In this document: positions 9,280 through 16,527 of the stretch, in pieces
Position numbering within the stretch: the first letter of the stretch is position 1
Layout of the letters: each line of letters begins with the position of its first letter
Assembly: GCA_942491465.1 (NCBI GenBank)
Contig: CALOBA010000010.1
Coordinates: 1 to 44,423, forward strand
From: CALOBA01 sp942491465
Lineage (GTDB): Bacteria; Pseudomonadota; Gammaproteobacteria; Chromatiales; Chromatiaceae
Length of the DNA: 44,423 nt
Direction of reading: 5' to 3'
Position numbers and translations under genes: made by a program
Notes under the pieces: generated by a model
What the model was told of the DNA's origin: nothing
What the model saw: only the letters and a program-made list of their open reading frames with translations
Database searches by the model: none

Positions 9280-9320
9280 GTCGCCCGAGATCGGCTCAGC
9301 GGTGTCCGATCTCCGGCGAC
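9280..9320. terminator. Hairpin between convergent genes (bidirectional terminator candidate)
   Basis: Fifteen-base arms (9280-9294 and 9306-9320) with one mismatch enclose an 11-nt loop, 40 bp past the plus-strand hypothetical gene and 28 bp past the ccoS stop. There is no T-run. Placement between convergent genes suggests a shared 3'-end structure. Confidence 0.45.
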
Positions 9321-9347
9321 GCCAAGATCGTCGACCCGCCTTTGCGG

Positions 9348-9560
9348 CTAGTCCCCCTGGCCGCGGCGACCCTCGTCCGCATCTTCCGCATCCGGGAACC
9401 GGCGCGCGTCTCGCGCCTCCAGATCGTCGTCCATCAAGATGCGCTGTCCGTCACCATCCAAGTCCTCGAACTGACCGCTGCGGGCCGCCCAAAACAGCAC
9501 GGCGACTGCGACCAGTCCCAGAATGAGCATGCCGGGAATCAGGCCATAGATCACTTCCAA
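9348..9560 (-). CDS. ccoS: Cbb3-type oxidase assembly protein CcoS
   Basis: A 70-residue membrane protein needed for cofactor insertion into the cbb3 oxidase. Seen: a single transmembrane helix (about 5-27, GLIPGMLILGLVAVAVLFWA) followed by the family signature FWAARSGQFEDLDG...RILMDDD. The acidic C-terminal tail is variable. It is the last gene of ccoGHIS, 21 bp after ccoI. Confidence 0.95.
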   Translation of the reverse strand: MEVIYGLIPGMLILGLVAVAVLFWAARSGQFEDLDGDGQRILMDDDLEARDARRFPDAEDADEGRRGQGD

Positions 9561-9581
9561 CGTCGGGTACCTCGATCGGGC

Positions 9582-12143
9582 TTAGCTATTTCGATGGAGT
9601 CGGTGGGTTCGATGGACTCGGTGGGGTCGATGGCGGATGCGCGCGGAGTTGCCGATCACCGCCAGCGAGCTGAGCGGCATTGAAACGGCCGCAATCAGCG
9701 GCGTAACCAGCGCCGCCATCGCCAGCGGAACCATGACGAGATTGTAGGTGATCGACACGCCGATGTTCTGGCGAATCGCGCTCACCGTTTGCCGCGCCAA
9801 CCCGATCGCCTGCTCGACACGCGCCAGTTCCTCGCCGAGCAAGACGATATCGGCACTGGCAATGGACACATCGGTGCCGCTGCCCATGGCGATGCCGACA
9901 TCGGCCCGCACCAACGCCGGGGCGTCGTTGATGCCGTCCCCCACCATGGCGACTTGGTCGCCGCCGCGCTGCAGCTCCGCGATCACCCGCTCTTTTTCGG
10001 CGGGCAAGACCTCGGCAATGACGTCGATCCCCGCTGACGAGCCTCCGTTGGACAGCCGCTCGGCGACGCGCTCGGCGGCGGCTCGCCGATCGCCGGTGAG
10101 CAGCGTCACCCGCACGCCCTGCCCGGTCAGGCGCCCGATCACCTCGGCCGCATCGCTGCGCAAACGGTCCTCGACCCGCAACCGCAACCGCTCGACCCCA
10201 TCGATGGCGCAGTGCAGCAAGGTGCCGCCATCGACCATCACCCCGCCATCGAGCCGGGAATCGGCGTCGATGCCGGCCGTGCCCAGCCAGGCCCGGCTGC
10301 CGATGGCGACCATGCGCCCATCGACCCGCCCACGGATGCCCTGCCCTGGCTGAACCACCACGTCCGTCGGCGTCAGCCGCCGATAGCCGAGCTCGGCCGC
10401 CTCGGCCAGCGTGGTGACGGCCCGTGCCATCGGGTGCTCCGAGACCTGCTCCAGCGCGGCGGCGAGCCGCAACAGCTCGCCCTGGCCGGCGGTCAACGCC
10501 TCGGCGCCCGCATCCGCGCCCCAGGCCCCATCCGCGGTCATCACATCGGTCACCGCCGGGCGGCCCTCGGTCAATGTGCCGGTCTTGTCGAAGACGATGT
10601 GATCGATCGAGGCCAAACGCTCGAGCACGGCCCCGCTCTTGACCAGCACACCATCCGCCGCACCGCGCCCGGAGGCCACCGCAATGGCCATCGGCGTGGC
10701 CAGCCCGAAGGCGCAGGGACAGGTGATGATCAGCACGGCCGTGGCCGCCATCAGGGCCTTCTCGACATCTTCCCCAATCCACAGACCGAAGGTGGTCAGC
10801 GCCAGGCCGAGGGTCGCGGCGACGAACCAGGGGACGATCCGATCGGCCAAGGACTGAATCGGCGCCTTGCTGGCCTGGGCCGATTCGACCAGGTCGATGA
10901 TCCGCCCCAAGGCGGTATCGCGCAGCAGCCCGGTCACCCGCAGCCGCAGGACCCCGGCACCGTTCATGGTGCCGGCGGCCACCCGATCGTCGACGCTGCG
11001 GGTGACCGGAACCGATTCCCCGGTCAGCATCGCCTCGTCGACGCTGCTCTCACCGTCGACCACCCGTCCATCCACCGGGATCACCTCCCCGGGCCGGACC
11101 AATACCAGATCGTCGAGGCGCACGGCACGGATCGGCACCAGGGACTCTTCGCCATCCCGGATCAGGGTGGCGACCTTCGGCTGCAGGTCGAGCAGACGCT
11201 GGGTCGCCGCCACCGCTCGGCGCTTGGAGATGGCCTCCAGATAGCGGCCCACCAGGATGACGAACAGGAAGTTGACCACGGTGTCCCAGTAGACATGCCC
11301 CTGGCCGCCGACGGTCACGTAGAGCGAATACAGATAGGTGATCGAAGCGCCAATGGCGATGGGCAGATCCATGCTCAGGTGTCCGCGCCGCAGCCCTGAC
11401 CAGGCCCCGCGGTAGAACGGCCAGCCGGAGTAGATCAGCGTCGGCGTCGCGATGGCGAAGCCGATCCAATGGAAGAACCCCCGGTGCTCGCCCTGATCGG
11501 CCCCGGCGTACAGCGCGATGGAGACCCACAGCAGGTTCATCATCGCAAAGCCGGCAAAGGCCATGCGGTAGAGCAGCACCCGGTTGGCCCGCTGCAGGCT
11601 GCCCTCGGCGGCGTCGGGATCGAACGGCATCGCCGCATAGCCCAGGTCCGAGAGCCGACGCAGCACCTTCGACAGGGCCAAACGGCCGTTGTCCCAGCGC
11701 AGCCGCAGGCGACGCCCGGTCAGATTGACCCTTGCCTCTTCCACCCCGGGCATGGCCGCCAGGCCTTGCTCGATCAGCCACACGCAGGCCGCGCAGTGGA
11801 TGCCCTCCACCAGCAGGTTGATCTCGCGATGCTCACCGAGGTTGCCGCAGTAATCCTGCTGGACCTCGTCGAGATCATACATGGCGAGCTGCCGCGGCGG
11901 CTCCGGCGGCGGACCCAGGATCTCGCCCTCCGGGGTGCGCCGATAGAAGCCTTCCAGACCGGCGGCATGGATGGCCTCGCACACCGCCTTGCAGCCGCCG
12001 CAGCAGAATGCCCGGCGGCCACCGGCCACATCGGCCTCGACGCGCACCGCATCGGGGGCCGGCAGCCCGCAATGGAAGCAGCGGGGAGCAGACGCGCCCG
12101 CGCCGCTACCCACGGCCGCCGAGGCGGCTTCAGGGGCGCGCAA
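9582..12143 (-). CDS. ccoI: Cu(I)-exporting P1B-type ATPase CcoI (FixI) for cbb3 assembly
   Basis: An 853-residue copper-transporting ATPase that supplies copper for the CcoN haem-copper centre. Seen: Cys-rich N-terminal domain (CFHCG at 22-26, FCCGGCKAVC at 47-55), HMA domain with C117-x-x-C120, transmembrane helices, phosphatase motif TGES (374-377), ion-binding CPC (475-477), phosphorylation motif DKTGT (519-523) and hinge GDGINDAPAL. The start overlaps the ccoH stop by 14 bp, suggesting translational coupling. Odd: the last 16 or so residues are an Arg/His tail (HRPHRVHRTHRLHR) encoded by an 18-bp tandem repeat at 9591-9633, not usual for the family. Confidence 0.96.
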   Translation of the reverse strand: MRAPEAASAAVGSGAGASAPRCFHCGLPAPDAVRVEADVAGGRRAFCCGGCKAVCEAIHAAGLEGFYRRTPEGEILGPPPEPPRQLAMYDLDEVQQDYCGNLGEHREINLLVEGIHCAACVWLIEQGLAAMPGVEEARVNLTGRRLRLRWDNGRLALSKVLRRLSDLGYAAMPFDPDAAEGSLQRANRVLLYRMAFAGFAMMNLLWVSIALYAGADQGEHRGFFHWIGFAIATPTLIYSGWPFYRGAWSGLRRGHLSMDLPIAIGASITYLYSLYVTVGGQGHVYWDTVVNFLFVILVGRYLEAISKRRAVAATQRLLDLQPKVATLIRDGEESLVPIRAVRLDDLVLVRPGEVIPVDGRVVDGESSVDEAMLTGESVPVTRSVDDRVAAGTMNGAGVLRLRVTGLLRDTALGRIIDLVESAQASKAPIQSLADRIVPWFVAATLGLALTTFGLWIGEDVEKALMAATAVLIITCPCAFGLATPMAIAVASGRGAADGVLVKSGAVLERLASIDHIVFDKTGTLTEGRPAVTDVMTADGAWGADAGAEALTAGQGELLRLAAALEQVSEHPMARAVTTLAEAAELGYRRLTPTDVVVQPGQGIRGRVDGRMVAIGSRAWLGTAGIDADSRLDGGVMVDGGTLLHCAIDGVERLRLRVEDRLRSDAAEVIGRLTGQGVRVTLLTGDRRAAAERVAERLSNGGSSAGIDVIAEVLPAEKERVIAELQRGGDQVAMVGDGINDAPALVRADVGIAMGSGTDVSIASADIVLLGEELARVEQAIGLARQTVSAIRQNIGVSITYNLVMVPLAMAALVTPLIAAVSMPLSSLAVIGNSARIRHRPHRVHRTHRLHRNS
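9591..9633. repeat. 18-bp tandem repeat in the ccoI 3' end
   Basis: About 2.4 copies of TCGATGGASTCGGTGGGK. Read on the ccoI strand it codes the His/Arg-rich tail of CcoI. The two full copies differ at two positions. Confidence 0.8.
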
Positions 12144-12723
12144 CGTTGATCCGCTGCGCCAGGCTGACCTCGTGGTCGTCGGTCTGCATGGAGACCAGGG
12201 TGTCCCAGAGGCCGGCCAGCGGGAAATGCAGCGTCACCGCATAGCGCCCGACGTCCTCCTCGACCATGGGCAGGGAGAAGTCGCGCTCCGCATCGGACGG
12301 GCGATAGGCGTAGTAGGTGACTCGCTCGCCGGTCACCGGCTGGCCGGCGCGGTCGACCACATAAAAACGGATGGTCGTGGTCACGCCGGCCGTGAGATCC
12401 GCCGGGGTATCGATGCTCATGGTCAGCCCGGCCGCCTCTTCGCGCAGGGAGGCGAAGTTCTCCTCGACCGCTCGACCGCTGTCGTAGTAGTCCGAGCGTA
12501 CCAGCCCCGGACTGGTCATGAAGGCCAGCGTCACCATGGTGATATTGACGACCAGGACGACAACGATCAGGCCGAGCCAGGCCAGGACCCAGGGGTTGCG
12601 CAAGGCGGGGCCCGATTGGGTGGAACGGGGGTTGTCGACGGCGGGATTCATCGTGCTTTGCAGTGCGGTCATCTTGGTTGCTCGGTCTGGTTGCGTCCAA
12701 CGGCCAAAGGGCCGTCGGCTCAT
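12130..12723 (-). CDS. ccoH: Cbb3 oxidase assembly protein CcoH (FixH family)
   Basis: An up-to-197-residue membrane protein of the FixH family, required for stable cbb3 assembly. Seen: one transmembrane helix preceded by NPWVLAWLGLIVVVLVVNI, then the family motif TSPGLVRSDYYDSGR and a beta-rich periplasmic domain ending SMQTDDHEVSLAQRINV. The first ATG (12721-12723) overlaps the ccoG stop as ATGA, suggesting coupled translation. Internal ATGs at 12670-12672 and seven codons later give lengths closer to typical FixH, so the true start is uncertain. The 3' end overlaps ccoI by 14 bp. Confidence 0.9.
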   Translation of the reverse strand: MSRRPFGRWTQPDRATKMTALQSTMNPAVDNPRSTQSGPALRNPWVLAWLGLIVVVLVVNITMVTLAFMTSPGLVRSDYYDSGRAVEENFASLREEAAGLTMSIDTPADLTAGVTTTIRFYVVDRAGQPVTGERVTYYAYRPSDAERDFSLPMVEEDVGRYAVTLHFPLAGLWDTLVSMQTDDHEVSLAQRINVARP

Positions 12724-14153
12724 CGGCGCGGGCCGAAGAAGGCGCTCTCGCGCTCGGTGGTCACGGCGGTGCCGTCCGGTCGCGCGGACTCGGCGTAGAA
12801 GGTCAGGGGCAGACTCTCCTCAGTCAGGTCCCGACGCTTGATGCGCACAAAGACCACGGACGGCGTTACCTCGCCGTGTTTGACGTGGACCGGCTCCTCG
12901 GCGCCGACCAGCCTGATCGCCACCCCGGCCTCGGCGCTGATGCGCACCTCCATGTCGTCGTTGGACTTGTTCAGCAGCTTGAGCGTGTACTTGTTCTGGA
13001 TCGAGCCGTCCTTCAGCAGCACGAACAGGGGCGCGCGCTCATGCAGGACCTTCATCTCCAGCGGCGCGAGGCTCGACAGACCATAGATGATCCCCACCAG
13101 CGACAGCGACAGGATGACCGTGTAGACCCAAACCCGAGGACGCAGGAGCATCGCCTGGACCGGCCGACCCTCCGTCTCGTCCAGCGATGCGTAGCGCACC
13201 AGCCCGCGGGAGCGACCGACCTTGTCCATGACCGAGTCGCAGGCATCGATACAGAGTCCGCAGGTGATGCAGCCCTCCTGCTGACCGTTGCGGATGTCCA
13301 CACCGGTAGGGCAGACCGCCACGCACTGGTTGCAGTCGACACAGTCGCCGGTGCTGCGGTCCTGCTCGGTCTCGCCCTTCTTCATCCGCCCCCGCGGCTC
13401 GCCCCGGCCCTCGTCGTAGGTCGGCACGATCGTGGTCCGATCGAGCATGACGCCCTGGATGCGGGCGTAGGGGCAGAGCCAGAAGCAGACCTGCTCGCGC
13501 ATGAAGCCCGCCAGCACATAGGTGCCGACGGTGAACAGGGCCACGGCGGCGTAGGCAGTGGCGTTGGACTGGCCGACGAAGAACTCCCGCCAGAGCGTGC
13601 CCGCGTCGTAGAACCAAGCGACGAAGCTAAAGCCGGTGGCGAAGCCGATGAGGATCCAAAACACATGCTTGGTCGCCCGCAGGCGCAGCTTGTGCAGGCT
13701 CCAAGGGGCCTTGTCCAGGCGCCTTCGCTGCTGCGGGTTGCCCTCCAGCTTCTCCTCGATCCAGGTGAAGATATCGGTCCAGACGGTCTGAAAGCAGAAA
13801 TAGCCGCAATACACCCGCCCCACCAGGGCGGTGGCCACCGCCAGCAGGATGGCGAAGAACAGCAGCAGCAGCGACAGCATCCAGAAGTCCTGCGGGAGCA
13901 CGGTCACACCGAACAGGTGATACTGCCGGTTCGGGATGTCGAACAGGACGGCCTGACTGCCGCTCCATCTCAGGTACGGCCCGAGGAAGAAGACCAGCCA
14001 GACCGAGGCGGCGATCCACTTGATGCGGCGCCACTTACCCGGAATCCGCTTGGCGTGGATGGTCTCGTCGCCGGTGTTGATATGCCAATGCTCGGCCTCG
14101 GCATAGAGTTCGTCCATGCCGGCCGTCTGGCCACTGGTTTGGTTATCGCTCAT
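12720..14153 (-). CDS. ccoG: Cbb3 oxidase accessory protein CcoG (FixG), polyferredoxin
   Basis: A 477-residue membrane iron-sulfur protein; in other bacteria CcoG reduces Cu(II) to Cu(I) during cbb3 assembly. Seen: N-terminal transmembrane helices with YCGYFCFQTVWTDIFTWIEE, a long membrane region, then two ferredoxin-type 4Fe-4S clusters (CVDCNQCVAVCPTG and CITCGLCIDACD), another helix and a C-terminal Ig-like FixG domain. It starts 42 bp beyond a terminator that closes the ccoNOQP unit, so ccoGHIS is a second unit or depends on readthrough. Confidence 0.97.
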   Translation of the reverse strand: MSDNQTSGQTAGMDELYAEAEHWHINTGDETIHAKRIPGKWRRIKWIAASVWLVFFLGPYLRWSGSQAVLFDIPNRQYHLFGVTVLPQDFWMLSLLLLFFAILLAVATALVGRVYCGYFCFQTVWTDIFTWIEEKLEGNPQQRRRLDKAPWSLHKLRLRATKHVFWILIGFATGFSFVAWFYDAGTLWREFFVGQSNATAYAAVALFTVGTYVLAGFMREQVCFWLCPYARIQGVMLDRTTIVPTYDEGRGEPRGRMKKGETEQDRSTGDCVDCNQCVAVCPTGVDIRNGQQEGCITCGLCIDACDSVMDKVGRSRGLVRYASLDETEGRPVQAMLLRPRVWVYTVILSLSLVGIIYGLSSLAPLEMKVLHERAPLFVLLKDGSIQNKYTLKLLNKSNDDMEVRISAEAGVAIRLVGAEEPVHVKHGEVTPSVVFVRIKRRDLTEESLPLTFYAESARPDGTAVTTERESAFFGPRR

Positions 14154-14194
14154 CTGTCTCGCTCTGACCTCGGGTCACAAAACGCATGGGTACG

Positions 14195-14217
14195 AAAAAG
14201 GGGGATCAAGATCCCCC
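14195..14217 (-). terminator. Rho-independent terminator closing the ccoNOQP transcript
   Basis: On the minus strand GGGGGATC-TT-GATCCCCC is followed immediately by TTTTT: a perfect 8-bp stem with a short loop and T-run. It lies 69 bp past the stop of the small membrane protein gene and 42 bp before ccoG. Confidence 0.85.
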
Positions 14218-14285
14218 TGGCTCCGGACCCCAACGGCCCGCGTCAATCCTGCCTCAACCGACCGCCGCGGCGGCCGAGGTCCAGG

Positions 14286-14423
14286 TCAGGACCGGCTATC
14301 ATCGGCGTGACGCTGCGCATCCTCGTTCATCAATTTGATGACCTTGTAGACAAGGTATACGACGATGACGACAGCAATCGCCACACTAATGATCGAGCCG
14401 ACAACAACGGCATCGACATTCAT
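14286..14423 (-). CDS. Small single-span membrane protein in the cco operon
   Basis: A 45-residue protein below usual gene-calling length. It begins MNVDAVVVGSIISVAIAVVI, has one strongly hydrophobic helix (about 5-30) ending in Lys-rich KVIK, and a polar tail LMNEDAQRHADDSRS. The start is preceded by a near-perfect ribosome-binding site (GGAAGGAGG, 5-6 bases before ATG). It lies after ccoP and before the intrinsic terminator at 14195-14217, so it should be co-transcribed with the oxidase. By analogy with the small CcoM subunit of Pseudomonas cbb3 oxidase it may be an accessory subunit; that is inference from size, topology and position, not sequence recognition. Confidence 0.75.
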   Translation of the reverse strand: MNVDAVVVGSIISVAIAVVIVVYLVYKVIKLMNEDAQRHADDSRS

Positions 14424-14437
14424 CACATCCTCCTTCC

Positions 14438-14453
14438 GGCCTGTTGGCAGGCC
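14438..14453. repeat. Small hairpin before the 45-residue membrane protein gene
   Basis: GGCCTG and CAGGCC pair around a 4-nt loop immediately upstream of its ribosome-binding site. A second small hairpin (GGCGCC-TT-GGCGCC) lies at 14470-14483. They may protect or stall the transcript between ccoP and the small gene. Confidence 0.35.
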
Positions 14454-14546
14454 TGTACTCTAGTGAAGAGGCGCCTTGGCGCCGACAATCAAAACCCGCT
14501 CCCGTGTGCTGGTGTCGCAGTCACCACCACAGGGGAGCCCTACCCG

Positions 14547-15464
14547 TCAGTCCGGGCTGAGCTGATCCACATAGACGGCCAGCTTTTTGATCTGGTCCGG
14601 GGCCAGCTTGCCCTCCAACTGCCCAACCTCGGCAAACGCCGGCATCACGGCGTCGCGCGTCTGCTCGATGCCGGGCTGATTCACACCGTAGAGGATGGTG
14701 TGGCGGGCGCTGTCGTAGCCGCCCGGCTCGAACCGCCAGATCGCGTCGGTCAGGTTGGCCGCGCCGACGGATACGATGTCGCCGTTGGGCAGTTCGGCGA
14801 GCACGCCATCGGCCTTTTGACCATGGCAGGCGGTGCAGGCCTTGGCGTTGAACAAGGCCCAGTCCTCATCGCTACCCTTTTCGCCCTCGCTCATGGTGAC
14901 GACGAAATTGGCCAACTGGTCGACCTCCTCGTCGCTGAGGATCTCCTTGTGCGCATTCATCGCGCCCTTGCGACCGATGGTGATGGTCTCCTTGATCTTG
15001 GCGAGCGAGCCGCCGTAGAGCCAATCATCGTCCGCCAGCACCGGATAGCCGGGGTTGCCCTGACCACCGCTGCCGTGACAGGCCGAGCAGTAGTCGCCGA
15101 ACAGGACCTTGGCCGATGCCAGCGTGTACTGGGTCAGCCCGGGGTCGGCCAGGATCTCCTCGGCGGTCATCGCCGCGATCTGCTCCTCGTACTCGGCCCG
15201 CACCTCCTCGACCTGAGCCATGCCCTGCTTGTATTCCTGGATGGAGGTCCAGCCGAGCAGGCCCTTGGTGTAGCCGTCGCCGTCCGCCGTCTGCCAGGGC
15301 ATGGGCCAGCTGGGATACAGGATGGTGTAGAGGATCCACCAGGCCAGCGACGCCCAAAAGGCTATCATCCACCAGCGCGGTGGCGGGTTGTCCAGCTCGC
15401 GCAGGTTGTCATCCCAGAAGTGACCGGTGTTGTTCTCTCCGGGGAAGGGGTTATTTTCCGCCAT
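14547..15464 (-). CDS. ccoP: Cbb3-type cytochrome c oxidase subunit III, dihaem cytochrome c CcoP
   Basis: A 305-residue membrane-anchored dihaem cytochrome c that passes electrons to the CcoO/CcoN core. Seen: the N-terminal motif HFWDDNLRELDNPPPRWW, a transmembrane helix (about 30-50), and two haem c sites, CSACH and CTACH, in separate cytochrome domains. The ATG at 15462-15464 is chosen because it begins the typical MAENNPFPGENNTGHFWDD. An upstream in-frame extension runs into ccoQ and is not homologous to CcoP. The start overlaps the ccoQ end by 14 bp, suggesting translational coupling. Confidence 0.97.
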   Translation of the reverse strand: MAENNPFPGENNTGHFWDDNLRELDNPPPRWWMIAFWASLAWWILYTILYPSWPMPWQTADGDGYTKGLLGWTSIQEYKQGMAQVEEVRAEYEEQIAAMTAEEILADPGLTQYTLASAKVLFGDYCSACHGSGGQGNPGYPVLADDDWLYGGSLAKIKETITIGRKGAMNAHKEILSDEEVDQLANFVVTMSEGEKGSDEDWALFNAKACTACHGQKADGVLAELPNGDIVSVGAANLTDAIWRFEPGGYDSARHTILYGVNQPGIEQTRDAVMPAFAEVGQLEGKLAPDQIKKLAVYVDQLSPD

Positions 15465-15666
15465 CGTTGTCTCCGATGTCCGCGTGATCTTCATCGAACG
15501 GGATATGCTTGCGCGCCTCGAGGGCATCCCGGTTCTTTGGTCGAAACACCTGGAAGTAGGCCACCACCATGGCGACAAAGATCGCCACCGTCAGGATCGT
15601 GCCGACCCAGTCGGTGGCGGTCATGGCCGCCCAGTCGGTGTTGAAGTAGTCCAATAGACTGTCCAC
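15451..15666 (-). CDS. ccoQ: Cbb3-type oxidase subunit CcoQ
   Basis: A 71-residue small subunit that stabilises the oxidase. Seen: one transmembrane helix (about 20-40, WVGTILTVAIFVAMVVAYF) followed by the family pattern FRPKNRDALEARKHIPFDED. The gene starts 6 bp after the ccoO stop and overlaps ccoP. Confidence 0.95.
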   Translation of the reverse strand: MDSLLDYFNTDWAAMTATDWVGTILTVAIFVAMVVAYFQVFRPKNRDALEARKHIPFDEDHADIGDNDGGK

Positions 15667-15672
15667 GATGCG

Positions 15673-16506
15673 CTACTGCCGGTAGTCGACGCCGGGCTCG
15701 AGCTTGGCCATGACGCCCAAGACCTGCAGGTACGCGATCATCGCGTCCATCTCGGTCTTGCCGGCCACAATCCCCTCGGCCGCCTCGATGTCCTCATCGC
15801 TGTAGGGCACGCCGATGGCCCGCAGTCCTTTCATGTGGCGCTGCATACGCTTGGCCTTGACCTCGCGCTCCGCCAGCCAGGGGTAGCCCGGCATCACCGA
15901 TTCCGGGACCACCGCGCGGGGGTCCATCAGATGCTGGCGGTGCCACTCGTCGGAATACTTGCCGCCGAGCCGGGCCATGTCCGGCCCAGTCCGCTTCGAG
16001 CCCCACTGAAACGGGTGATCGAACATCGACTCGGAGGCCAGCGAATAGTGACCGTAGCGCTCGCGCTCGTCACGGAACGGGCGCACCTGCTGGGAGTGGC
16101 ACAGGTAGCACCCCTCGCGCTGGTAGATGTCGCGCCCGGCCAGTTCCAGGGCCGTGTAGGGGCGGACACCGTCGCCGGGGGCCCAGTTGGCCTGCTGGGA
16201 CAGCACCTTCGGCTCGCCGCGCTTGTGCGGCACCAGCTCACCGGTTTCCTCATCCTGCTTGTAGCGCATGATGTTGCCGTCCGCATCGCGCTCGTAGGTG
16301 ACGGCAATGATCGGCTCCTTGCCGGCCTTGTCCCAGACGATCTGCGGGAAGCGATTGGCCTCCTCAGTGCTCTTCAAATAGAACAGCGGGACGATCTCAA
16401 CGATACCGCCGACGGATAGGACCAGGGCCGTGGCCACCAGCAGGCCCCAGATGTTTTTCTCCAGGAACGGCTGGAGGCCTTTCGGCTCGGGATGCTTGTC
16501 TGACAT
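15673..16506 (-). CDS. ccoO: Cbb3-type cytochrome c oxidase subunit II, monohaem CcoO
   Basis: A 277-residue membrane-anchored cytochrome c. Seen: one N-terminal transmembrane helix (about 18-42) with EIVPLFYLKST, the haem site CYLCH in REGCYLCHSQQVRPFRDE, and the strongly conserved GHYSLASESMFDHPFQWGSK and RTGPDMARLGGKYSDEWHR. CcoO is more often about 200-240 residues. The extra length here is a segment of roughly 45-50 residues (about 48-97, charged, e.g. YERDADGNIMRYKQDEETGE) between the membrane helix and the haem domain. It lies 21 bp after ccoN. Confidence 0.97.
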   Translation of the reverse strand: MSDKHPEPKGLQPFLEKNIWGLLVATALVLSVGGIVEIVPLFYLKSTEEANRFPQIVWDKAGKEPIIAVTYERDADGNIMRYKQDEETGELVPHKRGEPKVLSQQANWAPGDGVRPYTALELAGRDIYQREGCYLCHSQQVRPFRDERERYGHYSLASESMFDHPFQWGSKRTGPDMARLGGKYSDEWHRQHLMDPRAVVPESVMPGYPWLAEREVKAKRMQRHMKGLRAIGVPYSDEDIEAAEGIVAGKTEMDAMIAYLQVLGVMAKLEPGVDYRQ

Positions 16507-16527
16507 TTGGATTTACCTCCGAGCCGC

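Noticed and set aside
12663..15644. A 993-codon plus-strand frame opposite the cco genes
   Set aside because: It is antisense to several well-recognised genes with conserved motifs; length reflects GC bias only.
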